Positions 10,800 through 24,284 of a stretch of 64,000 nt of DNA are shown one piece after another. The stretch is from Rotaria sp. Silwood1. Taxonomy: Eukaryota; Rotifera; Eurotatoria; Philodinida; Philodinidae. The position numbers and the translations under genes were made by a program. Positions within the stretch are counted from its first letter, which is position 1; every line of letters starts with the position of its first letter. Where the stretch lies: positions 682,001-746,000 of the forward strand of contig CAJNOP010000010.1 in NCBI GenBank assembly GCA_905250075.1. The letters run 5' to 3'. The notes under the pieces are model-generated. The model did not search any database. It was not told the origin of the DNA and saw only the letters and a program-made list of their open reading frames with translations.

Positions 10800-13290
10800 G
10801 GTAAAGTGAATCGATTTTGAAAATCACGCCAAATTTTTTATTCGATATTATTTTTATTCCTTCAAATTGATTTTTTTTCTTATTAATCTTGTAAAACTTT
10901 CTATGGAAAACTATACTTGCCATCATGTGAAACAAAACATGGCTGGAAAAATTTAATCCGTAGTAAAATCTTGAGAAAAACTACTATGCTATTGTGTAAG
11001 TCTTTCTAGTTTCTTTTGCTTGAGAGATAAAAATACTATTTCTCAGGATTTATAATAAGCATTTCTACCAGTGATGGGATCGGTTCGGTTTCGAACCGAA
11101 CCGAGCCGAACCGAACCGAAACCGGTTCGGTTCGAAATTTTGAAAAATTCGATCGGTTCGGTTCGGTTCGGTTTGAAACTTTTTCGGTTCGATTCGGTTC
11201 GGTTACGAAGTATTCGGAACCGATTTCCATTCAAATATATTTAACTTTGTTAGAATGCTCTGAAATACATCTTTATTTCTTATTCTTTTCTCCTATTATT
11301 TCTCTCTTCCTCTTTTCTCTCCTACTTTTCTATTCGGCCGTCACAATTTTAATAAATTATCACTCTCTTCTGTTCTAAATGTAAAGGCATTCCAATAAAA
11401 GAACACATTGGACGTCATCTTCTTTATATAAGATGGTCTAGGCTGGAGTAGAGGATATTTATTCATCTCTCTCCTTGTATTTCACTTATATATTTCTCTC
11501 GCTCTTATATATGAAAATACATGTATATGTAAAAGAAAAAAGAAAAGGAAAGATAATAATTTGAATAAAATTGAATTTCGGCTGAATTGAACCGAAGATT
11601 TTACAAACATCAAGTTTCATTACAGAGAAAGGGATCTGTAACAAATATATATACTAAGAATGGATAAAGAAAGTGTAGCAAATTTCTTATTTTTACCCGA
11701 CTACTCATTAGTTTCAGTCAGTGCGTCCTTTTACAGACTACACTTCCGTATGAAGTACTCATATATATATATAAGTATCAATTAATTATCATGTTCTAAT
11801 AATTCTTAGTTGATAACGATAACATTACTTTCTTTTTAAGGTTCAAGGAATAAATAACCATGAACATTTAAGTTAAGAAAATATCACCAAAATGATATTT
11901 CGAAATAGATCGATAAGTAAAGCCTAAAAGTGTCATTGGAATTGTCCATTTTCAAATGATGGGTAGATTATTTCTCTCAATTTTAGGTTCTCTTTGTCAT
12001 GTAAGTCTTGTAAGTTGAGAGTAAAACTGGATTTAATAAGGTGGTAAATACTTATTATAAAGTATTACTTAATATTGTTCTATTAAAACGGGTGTATCAT
12101 ATAAAATGTAGATCCTATATATCTGCACTGAGCGACGACAAAAAAAATACTTTGAGCGGCTTTTGATTAGCGGAATAAATTGGCTAACTACTGAAAATAA
12201 ACTAGTCTTCTATCATCCGAAATTTCTTTTATTCTGAAAACGAAAATACCCATGTTCTTAACATTATTTCTACTACAAATTTCTAGTTCGTTTTTAAAAT
12301 TATTAATGACGTTTTAAGCATGTCTTCAATAAAGGTTTTTAGAGGAATATTCTTAGAAAAAAATAAAAACTTTTAAACCTTCTTTATGTTAAGTTTCGGA
12401 TTCGGTTCGGTTCGGTTTAAAACTTTTTCGGTTCGGTTCGGTTCAAAGTTTTGAAAAATTCGATCGGTTTGGTTCGGTTCGGTTCAAAAAAAACACGAAC
12501 CGATCCCATCACTGATTTCTACGGAAAGAAGTTTAGGAATATATTTTTTGAAAATACTCTTCCATTTTTGAGAAGCTCGAAATTTTCTATTTTAGTAACA
12601 AAACCGTACAACAAAGTGTTCCTATTTATCATTTTAGACCATTATAACTTCGTTTATGAGAAAACTGCATGTGAAATTCGAATTCAGCATTGAAAACTGA
12701 GTTGGCTGATATACGTTTAGACGAAAAATATTTTCTATCAATCATCCGTCTGTAATTCTTCCAGTCCTTTTGCATTAATTTCGTTCTGGGTCCATCAACG
12801 GTAGAATTTCATTGAAAAATATTTTTTGATGAAATGTATATCAGTCAACTCAGCTTTTGATGCAGAATTCGAATATCATCTGCAATTTTCTCATGAACGA
12901 AATCATAATGGGCAAAATTGATAAAATACGAGCATATTTTTTGTAGAAATTAGCCACTCAAATAGAAAATTTTGATTCCCTTAACAATAGAATAGTATTT
13001 TCAAAAAAAAAAAAAAAAAAAAACTTTGCATAATCTTCTTCCGTTAGAATCCCTTACTATGGTTTCCGACAAATAATATTTTTATCTCTTAAGCAAGAAA
13101 CCCAGAAATATTTGCAGAATGACAAAGTAGCTTTTTTCAAGATTCCACGTTAGCTTCAATTTTTTTTAGTCGTGTTTTATTTGATATGATGGCAAGTATA
13201 GTTTTCCATGGATAGTGTTACACGATCACTACGAAAAAAAACAGCTTGAAACACTGAAAATAATATTGAATAAAAACTTAAGAGCAGTTT
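10800..13290. repeat. Old foldback element, interrupted by a hAT insertion
   Basis: GGAAAACTATACTTGCCATCAT at 10909 is matched in reverse complement at about 13187-13215. TTGCTTGAGAGATAAAAATACTA (about 11020) is matched at 13074-13096, and CGAATTCAGCATTGAAAACTG (12677) at 12853-12873. Removing 11069-12514 plus one target-site copy gives two arms of roughly 500 bp meeting near 12760. The intact right arm shows no insertion at the corresponding place. Confidence 0.72.
11069..12514. mobile_element. Non-autonomous hAT-type transposon
   Basis: The ends are perfect 19-bp inverted repeats, CAGTGATGGGATCGGTTCG at 11069 and its complement ending at 12514. An exact 8-bp target duplication, ATTTCTAC, lies at 11061-11068 and 12515-12522. 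An 8-bp duplication with CAG-starting ends is the hAT signature. Both ends carry dense GGTTCGG/CCGAACC subterminal repeats (11085-11225 and 12395-12510), as expected of transposase-binding arrays. The interior is AT-rich and has no transposase frame. Short frames over the repeat arrays, rich in N, R, T, E and P, are artefacts of the repeat. Confidence 0.92.
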
Positions 13291-14910
13291 TTAAACTCTA
13301 TCCAGAATATTCAAACATAAGGTATGTTATTATACTGTATGTTTTTTCATCAAAATTATTTTTACAAAACTGAAAAATCAGGTTTTTAGAATGTTTACAA
13401 TATCCTCTATCTAACCATGTATAAACAATATTAAAAAATCTTGCTTTCATTTTGAATTTGCAATATGTTATTGATATGAAAATACATAAGGACATGAAAA
13501 GTATGGATGTAGATGTTATTCCTTTCTTCTATAACATATACATCCATATCTGACCCCCATACACCCATTATGAAACGTANNNNNNNNNNTGTCATATCTA
13601 TCTGATGACTTAACGGTTTCGGTTCCATATAATGTTTGGAAAACAAAATCGAAACCATTTTTTTGTCATTTTTAGTAACCGAAGGCAGAACCACCGTTCC
13701 GGTTCCGGGTAATTTTTGTAGCTGCTGAACTTTAGTAGTTAGTCGGCTATGGAAGTTTCTATTAAAAATAAAATTCTATCCTACATTAAATAAAAGTACC
13801 TTCGAGTATTATCACATGAACAATGTGATCATTTGCCTCGATACCTTATTTTGTTTATGCCTCGCTCATGGGTGGAGACATGTGAAGAAAAGAAAAACGA
13901 GCGAGAAAAAATAAGCAAAACTGATTTTATCTAGATTGTGTATTAAATGAACTTCTATCGATTATTATGTATGTATTTTATTTTTTAGCAACAGTGTCAT
14001 TATGAGATTGTTTTAACAGAAAGTTTCAATGATTTATCTGAAGTACGATCTCGTTGATTAGATAATCATCTGAATATGCAATGATCTAAGCAGAAATGAA
14101 ACATCAAAATGTCAATAAAAATGAAGTGATATTCTCTCTTACAATGAACAAGGTAATGCTTATTTGCACTATTCGAACATATTTTCTAGGAATTAAGTAA
14201 AAAGAACGTTGTTACTCATCAAGAGACGCTTTTTTTTAAATAAAGAACATACTTTTTGACATAATCATAGCTTTTCTTCTTATATTGACAGCACTAAAAA
14301 TAACATGCTACTATTATTTTAAAGTTTGTTTTATTGAAAAAAAACATGACTTATAAAACCTAGGATTACCTCATTCAGATGAAAGCATTAAAAAGAAAAC
14401 CTCACCAAGTAATAAATTGCTTTTGAAATGAATCTTTTTCATAAGAAGACTCTATTAAGATTACAGAAAGTCTAAAATTATTTGTTCATGAGTAATTTTT
14501 TTTCTTAAGCTAGACTCAATTTAATGAGATTTCAAGAAGAAAACATGCTGTGCTCTTCATCAGAACACCTTCAAAATTGACTTTCAACTTTAGACTTTGC
14601 ATAAATCAAGTTCTCAACGAAACTGGTGGATTATAAAAGTAAGAAACTTTCTAATTTCTCATATTATCAAACTTCGTTCGAACTTGTCAGTATAGGAGAT
14701 GCTGAAAATAGGACATATTGAAAATGAATTTGCCTGAATTTAAAGTTGACTATGAAAATTTTGAACTCGAAAGTCGATTTTAAAATTGATCTGACCAAGA
14801 CCACGGTACTTTTCTCTTGAATAATTCACTCAAATAGCTTTAAATCAAGAAAAAGACTTATGGAAATGGATCATTTTAGGGTTATCTCTAATTTCAATAA
14901 TACATATTTC
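13291..14910. other. Noncoding DNA with a 10-base assembly gap
   Basis: No gene recognised. Positions 13580-13589 are N. Around the gap, GGTTTCGGTTCC (about 13613) and CCGTTCCGGTTCCGGG (about 13694) are GC-richer than the surroundings and may be remains of another repeat. The rest is featureless. Confidence 0.45.
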
Positions 14911-14911
14911 C

Positions 14912-15182
14912 AGGTCAGCCAATCGGATGTTACGATCTTATAAGATTTTACGATCAGACTGTTTGCTGTAGGTTCGAAAAATCATCGTCTCTGAAGTCTT
15001 GAGCTAAGGTTTTTAATAGGATTCTTGACGAATCTTGCTGCCTTATAGGATATTATTATTAGATTATAAAAAAAATTAATGTGTCGCTAAGATCTTTCAA
15101 TAATATTATTATATGACAAAGCGTAGGATTTCAGAGACGACGATGATTTTTCACACAATTTTTATTAGATTCTGTCTGACCT
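14912..15182. repeat. Small foldback element
   Basis: AGGTCAG at 14912 and CTGACCT at 15176 bound inverted arms. CGAAAAATCATCGTCTCTGAAG (14976) pairs with TTTCAGAGACGACGATGATTTTTC (about 15129). Arms are about 100 bp and moderately diverged; the interior is AT-rich. No target duplication is obvious. Confidence 0.65.
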
Positions 15183-15544
15183 GCAAGCATCTTCTCTCTG
15201 ATTATTTTTTTCTCCAGCTCTGATAAGGTAAGACTCATGTCAAAAGTAACTTATCATTTAGTGAGATTCTCATTTAAGACTAAGTATTTGAGAAATACAA
15301 ACATCAATGATGGAATAATATCTCGAAATTTTCTAATTTTCATTATATTTTGTGTATAATGATAAGTTTAAGTAATGTCTGAAATTTTCAGCTCAATCTG
15401 ATCATGTTTTCGAAGATCATTATTTAGAATACTGATAGAGTTTTCAATCATAATTATCACCGATTTCTAATACTATATGTAAAGTTTCAGATATTATCTT
15501 TAATTAAATATATAATAACTATTTATAACCTGCAGATAGCCGTA

Positions 15545-16660
15545 TTGTACCGTTTTTTTTGACATTTTGCTATTTTAATGTAAGTCGAGCGTTTTGGATG
15601 AGAAACCAACGGAATACTTTGACATTTTCATCTGTGATAAAGTCCAGAAATGTTATATTCTCTGACAAACTTAAGCATTTCGTAGCATACAAAAAATCAA
15701 TTATGTGTTATCCCAAGTCAACTCTTTCTCATGATGCATAACGTATGTCAAACGATGTCAGTGTACTTTCCATAGACTATGTTTTCTCGACTGCTTGAAA
15801 TTTTCTTGAATAGCTACTTGTTTTTTTTTGTGGCTCTCATATGAGTATAAAATTACTAAACTTGATCTTCAACATTTTTAGTGATATCAGTACAGATAAT
15901 ATGTTGAGAGCGAGATGACTTCCAGAGAAAAAAATTGATCGGAAGAGAAAGAGTTCATGATTTGTGATTTCGAAAAGTTGAGTTTTATCAAAAATATAGT
16001 TTATATTCAAGAATATCTTGTAAAACTATACCAGAAAATAGTTCTTTTCATCTTGAAATATTTCGTATAGAAATTGTGCTATTCTTCTACTCAACCATGT
16101 ACTCTACAAATTCCATTTTATACTTTACGGATGAAATTTCGATTGGAAATATACTACAATAAACAACTAATTATCTGGTATAGTTTTACATGCTCATTGC
16201 GAATATAAATTTTATTTCTGATATAAGTTAATTTCTTGCAATTGAACTATGGAAATACTTCTGCTTTTGTGTTTTTTTTTCTTCCAGAAGTCATCCCGCT
16301 CTCAACACATCATCTTTTCTATTAATATGAGACATGGAGAAAATCAAATTTAGTAATTTTATACTTTTATAAGATCTAACAAAAACAAAATCGGCTATAT
16401 AAAAAAATTTTAAGCAGTTGAGAAAATATAATCTATGGAAAGTACACTCGCATCATCAAACAAATCTTATATGTAATAGAAGAACATAACTTTGGATAAA
16501 GCGTAATTGATTTGTTATTTCATGGCAAAAAACTATTAAATACGTCGGACAATATAATCTCTTCGAGTTTTATTACTGGTAAAAATATCAACGTATTCCA
16601 TTTTTGTCTCATACAATGTTCTCGAGCTATATTTTATTAACAAGACGTCAAGAAAAGGCT
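15545..16660. repeat. Foldback element of about 1.1 kb
   Basis: The two halves are reverse complements meeting near 16110. AGTGTACTTTCCATAGACTA (15760) pairs with 16426-16450, GTTGAGAGCGAGATGACTTC (15903) with GAAGTCATCCCGCTCTCAAC (16289), and AAATTACTAAACTTGAT (15850) with 16344-16360. Arms are about 500 bp. A 60-codon frame at 15559-15741 has no coding character and no counterpart in the other arm. Confidence 0.75.
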
Positions 16661-16839
16661 CTGTTCGGGTTATCAATATATTTCATGTTTAATGAAAGAA
16701 AAGAAAGAATGGCGAGTTGAAAGGACATGAGCTCAATTCAATTTTATAGATCTTTTTGTGTAGAGATAACGAAGATAATGATGAAAACTGTAACTTATAC
16801 GTATTTTTCAAATGATTTTAGTTGATGTTTGCAGATCAA
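16661..16839. other. Spacer between foldbacks
   Basis: AT-rich and without recognisable content. Confidence 0.4.
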
Positions 16840-17790
16840 GAACCTGATAACATTTTTCAATATTCAAAGTATTCATATTCCTTGACATATGTTCTTGCTG
16901 ATTAATGCAGGCTAAACGAATTATATGCCGATAGATAGATCTTGAAAAATATTTCAAAAACCTATACAAGAATTATTTATCAAAAATATAAAAGGTTTTT
17001 ATTGAAATACTTGTTGAATATCACTGAAGTTTTGCGTCATCATTGAATGTAAAGCGTTATACGCATAGAATTAGTTTACTAACTTTAATGTTAATATTAA
17101 TTAATAGAGGTTTTATGAGCTCTAAGTCTATGTGTAATCTATCAGGAAAAAAAAGCTGTAAATCTAGTGTGACATAAAGAACATTTTGTTTAAATAAGCA
17201 AAAAAAACGGTATTTTTTAGCCGATATTCAGCGGTTTCTCTTGTAATGATCATGTTTTCATTTGAAATGGACAGCATATTTGGAATCAGTATAAAAGTTG
17301 GTGTCGATCTAGGTATGTTTTAAACTTTTTTGACAACTTCATTTTTTTTCAACTAATTTTTGAGGTATGTCATTTATTTTTATTGAAAACATTATTATTA
17401 TGACAGAAACTGCTGAATACCGGTCATAAAATACCGTTTTTTTGCGTCTCCAAACAAAATTTTCTTGACTTCAAACATCTTTGCAACTTTTCTTCTTGAT
17501 AAATAATATATATAGGTTTAGAGCCCGTGAAAAGCTCTATCGATTTGGTATAAATCTCAGAGTAGGTTAACTCTAATTAAATTCAGAGGATGCTCTATAT
17601 TCGATGATACTGCCATACTTTAAAAGAGATTCAACAATTATTTTAATAAAAACTTGTTTTTTACGTTTATGGATCAATGATTATCATATAGATTTTCCAA
17701 GTATTTTTTACGATCTATCTATCGACATATAATTCGTTTAGTTTGTATGAATTGATAAGTATATACGGCAAAGAATATGTGTAAGATTTG
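16840..17790. repeat. Foldback element of about 0.95 kb
   Basis: CTAAACGAATTATATGCCGA followed by TAGATAGATCTTG (16912-16945) pairs with GATCTATCTATCGACATATAATTCG (17712). AAAACGGTATTTTTTAGCCG followed by ATATTCAGCGGTTTC (17204-17238) pairs with AAACTGCTGAATACCGG and AAAATACCGTTTTTTTG (17407-17440). The centre is near 17320 and arms are about 450 bp. No coding content. It lies head to tail with the foldback ending at 16660. Confidence 0.75.
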
Positions 17791-20518
17791 GTAACTGAAG
17801 ATTCGTCTATTTAATGCCTAGAAAATTGAAAATGTAATTAGGTCCTAGATCTATAAACATCTAAAGAAACTATTTAACCAATATCAACTATAGCTTTTAC
17901 CATCATTTCGCGTATATCTACATAGAGAGATTACTAAAATTTAATTGACTTCATTTGCCTACAAACTATCATTGCATAATTCTGAAATTTTGATACTCAG
18001 TGATAAAAATTACTAATAAGTATGTTTAAAAGAGCATAATGACAAATGTCATTTTTTCGAAGAAAATTTACAAGAAATCATTAAAAACTGTATCAGTATT
18101 TTGAATAATGTTCATTTTGAAACATAAGAAAGAGTAATATACAATAATCGAAAAGAATCCCACTACCAGGTAAAAAGTAACCAAATTTTAATTCTTTAGT
18201 CTCATGATTTGACTATAAATAAAGTATCATACACTCTGATGACAAAGACTAATAAAAACTTGATCGATCTTCGTGTGGAGAAGATAGAAGGTTGAAATCA
18301 TTTGTTTTACAGACGAGGATATCTAAACATAAAAAACACATTTCATGAGGTTAGACTTTTCATTCGATAATTGACCGCTGTCTCTATCACTAATAAAAAT
18401 TCTATGTAAAACAGTTTAACTTTTGCTTAATTGATGAAGCAGTCTTTGGGTAAACTCCACATAAGAATTGATGGGAATCGTCAAAAAATGATCTATATCT
18501 ATAACAAATTTTAACCATTAGCCTTACAGTTTTCTTCAATAAATGTTCTTCTCTAATCAAGTTTTCTTTAAAAAATTCACTATCACAGTCATTGATAAAG
18601 AAGACATTCGTGCTGAGACTTTCCTGTGTCTCAAGATTACAGCGAATTGAAGTATCTTATCTGTGACATAAAATAGACATGTGACTCTTGATTTGTTAAT
18701 AAGAAAATGGAGACTAACGTATTTAAATAGTGAAAAACAAGAAACGTGTCAAAAACGCTTTTTTAACAAGCCTAAAAAAGAAAAACCAGTATTTTTATCG
18801 TAAATTCTTTGCATTAAAACTTATCGACCTCAAGTTGCTGCTTGTAATCATGGTCTAGTGAGACATATTTATAATCAAAATATTAGGCAAAAGGATCAAT
18901 GTCTTTATACTTTTCACTCTGTAGTAGAACTTCTTAAAATGAATGTGCTTTTATTCTTTTCTTTCAATTATCGTCGAAGATTGAAATGTTTATCACCCAA
19001 CCTTATTAGATAAAGATTTAGAAAAAAAAAAACTTCATTAGAAATGATTAAGATAAGAATATATATCTTAATTTTATTTAATCTTAATATATCGAAAAAA
19101 TACGCAAAACCCATTTTTTCTTTTTTGAAGAGTTTACATATTTTTAACAATTCATCAATTATTCAACGGTATTCAAAAATAAAATAATACTAAGTGACGT
19201 CTGTCAAAACTTGAAAAATTTTGATATAAAACTCATTCTCATAGAACACATTAACAGAATATTCAAGTAATCATATTAAATGACCATAATAAAAATAAGT
19301 CGACAACAGACGCACCAAAGAAATTAAGTAAGAATATGACTAATTTAGAAAATGGAAGTGTTATTGAACTACGTAGCACTAAACAATTCTATAGAAGTTG
19401 AAGAAATAAAAAAAAATGAGCATGGCTTATCTGTCGAATAAAGAAATCTTAGTGAGACACGTTTGAGGCAATATAACATACCGATGGATCATAGAAAATA
19501 ATTTGAATATTTCTTCTCTATTTGAATCAACTGGATCAGTCTTTGTATTGAATATTCAAAGTTCTTGTTTGTAAGAATAACGTCTATCAATACTGTTTCA
19601 AGTTATTATAATTGGCTTTAGAAAGTAAAAATAAATTTGTACGAATTTCAAAAAATGAAAAACACAAACTTATTATTAAAGTTACTTCAGGCAAGTGAAC
19701 TCTTATAAATTTAATAAAAGATTGCTCTATTATATTTTGTTTTAGATAAAAATAAATCTTGTATAATGTAAACTTGCCATGCATTTATCTTATTTGTTTT
19801 TTTCTCGAAATTTGTATCAAGTCACATCCTTTTCGAAGCTAATTATAACACCATAGGACAGCATTTATTGATGCTTATTTTATAAATGAAAACCTAGAAC
19901 ACTGGTCTGTCATCCACACAAAAGCTTAGTCCATTTGATTAACATCAAGTGCAAAATATTCAATTTTTTTACTTTAATTCACGAGTAGATTACGTGGACT
20001 TGAATATGTTAAAATATCAAACCAGATCACTAATGTTTTTGACAGATGTCAAATCAAAGAGAAAATAGAACAAAAATCGAGTATCGTTAAATTTGATAAC
20101 CGAGAAGATTATAATACGCAACTCTTTGAAAATTATAAAGCGAGAGATGAATTATATGATGCTTGTTTTTTGCAGTATCTTCGAATGAAGAAAATTTTAT
20201 CCAAAACTTTTGCTTCAGTGTTATCTTAAGTTATACCTTTTCTTTTTTTGAATCTTCTGATATATGATCTCTATAATTTTTCAAACAAATTGTTTTTCTA
20301 AAAGAAAAGAAATAAAAGAATTTTTTTAGTTACACAAATTTGTTTGAAAAAATGATCCGTCTATCAAAATCCATTTATTCTTCGAAGCATCAAACCATAT
20401 TTTTTTCTCTCGTGTATTAATATTAAAATATATGCTTTTTGTTTATTCTCAGAATTATTATTTTAGATAAAAAATTTAACAGAAAAACAACTATATCAAT
20501 TATCAAACTATTACACAA
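17791..20518. other. Long noncoding stretch upstream of receptor 1
   Basis: AT-rich, with no frame of coding character and no clear repeat. Acceptor-like sites (TTCTCAG near 20452, TTTTAG near 20465) just before the receptor ATG leave room for a 5' UTR intron, but no upstream exon can be named. Confidence 0.4.
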
Positions 20519-21587
20519 ATGTCATCATCAACAATAGCAGACGCAATTTTAAATGCTGCTAAAAAATATACTATTTCAGCCTATTTTGTGATCTTAGTTG
20601 GTGGTCTTATAGGCAATGCATTTAATATTATTCTCTTCAGTTCCTTAAAAGTCTTACGACGAAATCAATGTGCTTTTTATCTTATGGTTGCATCCATTGT
20701 TGATTTTGTATTATTATTGCTTGTATTACCACTTCGTGTTACTGATTATGTTTATGGTTACGATCCAACGCGATTATCAATTGTATGGTGTAAAATAAGA
20801 CAAGCAGTTGTTGCAACATTTTCATTAATGTCATTTTCATCAATATGTTTTGCTGCTATTGATCAATATTTATCCACTCATTATAATCCATGGCTAAGAC
20901 AATTGAGCACTTTTAAATTAGCTCAGCGTCTTGTAATTAGTGCCATTGTCATATTAAGTTTACATAGCATTCCCTTTTTAATCTTCTTTGAAATTCAATC
21001 AACAACTGGTTGTAGTATATACAATGTGGGATTCTCACGTTATTATTCATTCGTACATTTTTGTGTACTTAGTGGAATTTTACCTATTACGCTTTCAGCA
21101 TCATGTGCAGCACTTGCTTATTTAAATGTTCGTCGTATTGTAAGACATCAAATACCAATAGTTCGAAGAAGATTAGATCGACAACTAACTGCTATGATTT
21201 TAACAAAAGTGGCATTTTTAGTTGTTACGACTTCACCTTTTGTTACTCTTCGTATTTATCAAATTAATAGAGCTGCTATTGATCCAAATGATTCTGTTCG
21301 AATCGCAGTTGAACAATTATTATTAACTATTACTTCATCTTTATTTTATATTAATTCTGCAGTAAATAATACTTTTCTTTGTCAAGTTCTTCTTTTTATA
21401 AGCTTTTGTTCCATTTTAGGGCACTTTCTATGTATTTTGCTTGATTTCAAAACGATTTCGTCAGCAAATCAAGCGTGTACTTCTAAAAAATGTCTGGAAA
21501 AAGTTATTTGGCTTAGTGAAAAAGAGTAGTGTATCTCAGAATCAAGTGGCACCTACATCAGACGGTACAGATGCGGACCTCGATTAG
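20519..21587 (+). CDS. Rhodopsin-like G-protein-coupled receptor 1, two exons
   Basis: Exon 1 is 20519-21361 and exon 2 is 21420-21587, with a 58-nt intron (GTAAAT...TTTTAG, phase 0), giving 336 residues. Seven membrane segments are visible. TM1 has GN (32-33), TM2 an aspartate (D62), TM3 follows C91 and ends in DQY (115-117) where most class A receptors have DRY, and C165 in the second outer loop can pair with C91. TM5-TM6 are joined by a basic loop (VRRIVRHQIPIVRRRLDRQ), and TM7 ends NSAGTFY in place of NPxxY. Exon 2 supplies the basic cytoplasmic tail. Reading through the intron would give a wrong hydrophobic end; both paralogues share the same splice position. It is probably an orphan peptide-type receptor of a rotifer-expanded family; the ligand is unknown. 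Confidence 0.9.
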
Positions 21588-23689
21588 CAAAGTATTGATA
21601 TCAGACCTCGAAACAGACTACCCAACTCGATCACCCAGTCCAAATTTCAGTGTTTTTCTCAAGAAAAATTTCTCACGTAAGAAAATAGAGAAAAAAATCT
21701 GATTTTTCAACGTTAAAAAATAATCTTCATTTGATTTTAATCTTTCTTAATCGATTAAAAAAGACTAAAATCAATTGAAACCTATCTTTAAAGATAAAAA
21801 AATCGGAACTCAGTCAGAATTAAATGGTACAGTTTTAATCGATTTTACTATATTTGTTCGTCAACACTTTCTACATCGAGAATGTTACTCATATGAAACA
21901 GTGTTAGCTGTGCTCTAAAAGTAATAGTGTAAATGAAAGTAGTAATCAATCTGACCTTTTGAAATTGATCAGCAGGTCATTTTACTTGTGAGAGTTATTG
22001 GGTACTAAGTGGTAGTGTTCAAGAAGCTGGAATACTCATGAATGCATATTGTTCTTTTGATTCAACAAATAGTTCAACTTCCTTCTTATACTATTTCCTC
22101 AAGTATTAAAATTGTCCGATCTTATTTCATCTTGTGATTGCTATGAAAATAAACTTTTAACAAGTCCCTAATAAATGAGTGCAGTGAGTTAGTATAAGCA
22201 GGGCTGGGTCATCAACAAGTGGTTCGATTCCGAGATCTGATATTTATATTATTTCCCACATCATGAGTAAATGTAATTATTATTGTATCTATCAAATTAT
22301 TTATAATATGTGTCTTGTTTATTATGTATGTAATATTGCTGCTTTTCTGACTTTATTTATACATTGTTTCTTTTGTTGTGTTCAAGTCTAATTATTTAAT
22401 TTTGAGAGAATAAAATATCTTTTAAACACTCACAAAAGAAAAATTAACCGTTTCTGAAACGGTTAATTGTAAAACAATTATTTTCAATATTGAATAATTG
22501 TGTATTGATTTTGATTAAATCTTTACTTTTAATAGTTCATATGCAAGATATGAAAAAAGAACTATAATACAAATTTATGATTTTTTAATTATTGAAAAAG
22601 ACTATTGATACAATTATCTAATAAAAAACAGCACTAATCAACTCGAATTTTGTGAATAAATTATTAAGCTCAGTGATACATGAATATTGATAACATACGT
22701 ATAATTTTTCAATAACGAGAAAATTCAATTGACAACAACTATTTACAATATATATTCTTGTCTCGACTCTCTTTTTTACTTTATAAATCAGATATGATTC
22801 TTTTTTTCGTCTTGAAGGTCAGTCGCGAGTCTTTATATCGATTAATAGAACGATAAAAAATACCTCTGTCACAGTTGAAAGATATATATATAGCTACATG
22901 ATCATCATTTGTTTCTTATATGTCCAAATAAATTGCTTAGACATGCTTCTTTCTTCATGTCTTCAATGAATATTTAAAGTTAACATCCTATACAAATAAA
23001 CAAATGTGTTTTCCTTTAAGCTTGTTAATGATCTACTCAATGAAAATTTCATCGAAATCTCTGTGAACTTCTGCTTCTTGTTTTCTTATTACTCTTATTG
23101 TAACTCTAAATTTTTTGTTGTATTATGATTCTGTTCATTTTTTTAATGCTTGTAATCCTAGTGAATACGAAGCTATCATAGATTCATAGTAATTAAGAGA
23201 ATAAAATGCAAGAATCTTGTTGAGTTATGCAAGAAATGGTCCTGTTATATGGGATGAAAAAGAATCAGTCTTCATTTTCTGGATTAGAAATTTCTTGTTC
23301 CAACAACTAAGAGTCTGTCAGTCGGATTCTTGTCTGCCTCTGAAACCTTGTAAATCATACATGAATCTTGTTAGGCTTTTTAGCAAAAACAATCTGACAA
23401 GCTAAGAGATACAGAATATAGAATGGTGCATTGTGACAAAAAAGAAAAAAAAAGAGTCTTGTCTGATCATCTATATATACCAATATCTATTCACTATTTA
23501 TTCATTTTTACGCAACAACCACAGTTCATGTTATTGTGGTCAATTAAACAAGCAAAATATATTCTTTTCAAACAACATATGAGTTACATTCAAATTGTGA
23601 TTGCTTTTATAGTTTGAAAAACAGCGCTAACAAAATGACGATTCAAGAGGAAAAGTTGCTTAATATCAAATCACTGATGAGTCGGAACT
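21588..23689. other. Noncoding DNA downstream of receptor 1
   Basis: No gene recognised. A weak hairpin lies around 21730-21775, where TTGATTTTAATCTTT faces AAAGACTAAAATCAA. Short frames at 23217-23405 and 23423-23617 lack coding features. Confidence 0.4.
22442..22468. repeat. Perfect short hairpin
   Basis: AATTAACCGTTT, loop CTG, AAACGGTTAATT: 12-bp perfect arms, about 850 bp after the receptor 1 stop codon. Function unknown. Confidence 0.7.
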
Positions 23690-24210
23690 GTATGTATCAT
23701 ATAGGCTCTGAAGAGTTACGAATATCTTGAAAAGAGTTCAGGTTAATAGCATATTACTGTCAAGATACTAGTTTTTTTTAGCAGAATGTCATAGTCCACT
23801 TAGGAACATCAGGGAACAGAGTTTCGAATTTCAACTTGAAACTTGGTATAGAGATAGATCTTAATGAAAATAGTTTATTGTAAAAGTTTCAGATATTTTG
23901 ATTGCTTCTATCTTAAGATGCGACTATGGTCAACGCATATTTTCTCAAGTCACTCATAACTATACAACGGCATAATCCGACGTTCTTATTTCAGCATAAG
24001 TGCACTAGAAGAATCTCAAAATTTTACAATAAGTTATTCTCTTTAAGATCTGTTTGTGTGCCAATTTTCAAGCCGAAATCTGAAACTCAGGTTTTCATAG
24101 TGTTCTTGAGGAGGACCATGACATTTTGTTAAAAAATACTGCAACCGTACACTATCTTGATAGCAATAAGGTATTAATCTGAACTATGTTCAGGGTATTT
24201 ATATGTCATT
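23690..24210. repeat. Diverged foldback element
   Basis: GAGTTCAGGTTAATAGCATA (23735) pairs with TATGTTCAGGG and the GGTATTAATCTGAAC segment near 24169-24195. AGCAGAATGTCATAGTCCAC (23780) pairs with AGGACCATGACATTTTG (24112). Arms are about 250 bp, centred near 23950. A 68-codon frame at 23926-24132 is inside it and is not considered a gene. Confidence 0.65.
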
Positions 24211-24284
24211 AGAACCTTCATGATGCATGTATTCCCGACTCAAAAAAATGATTTGATACGTAGATAATAGCATGAATTCTGTAT

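Noticed and set aside
11036-11234. Two overlapping minus frames rich in N, R, T, E and P
   Set aside because: They are translations of the GGTTCGG subterminal repeats of the hAT element.
21362-21529. Hydrophobic C-terminal continuation of receptor 1 exon 1
   Set aside because: It is read through an intron. Splicing at GTAAAT...TTTTAG gives the conserved FYVF and basic tail shared by all three receptors.
22215-22245. Possible tRNA: GGTTCGATTCC resembles a pol III B box
   Set aside because: The flanking bases do not form a 5-bp T stem, and no A box or cloverleaf can be drawn upstream.
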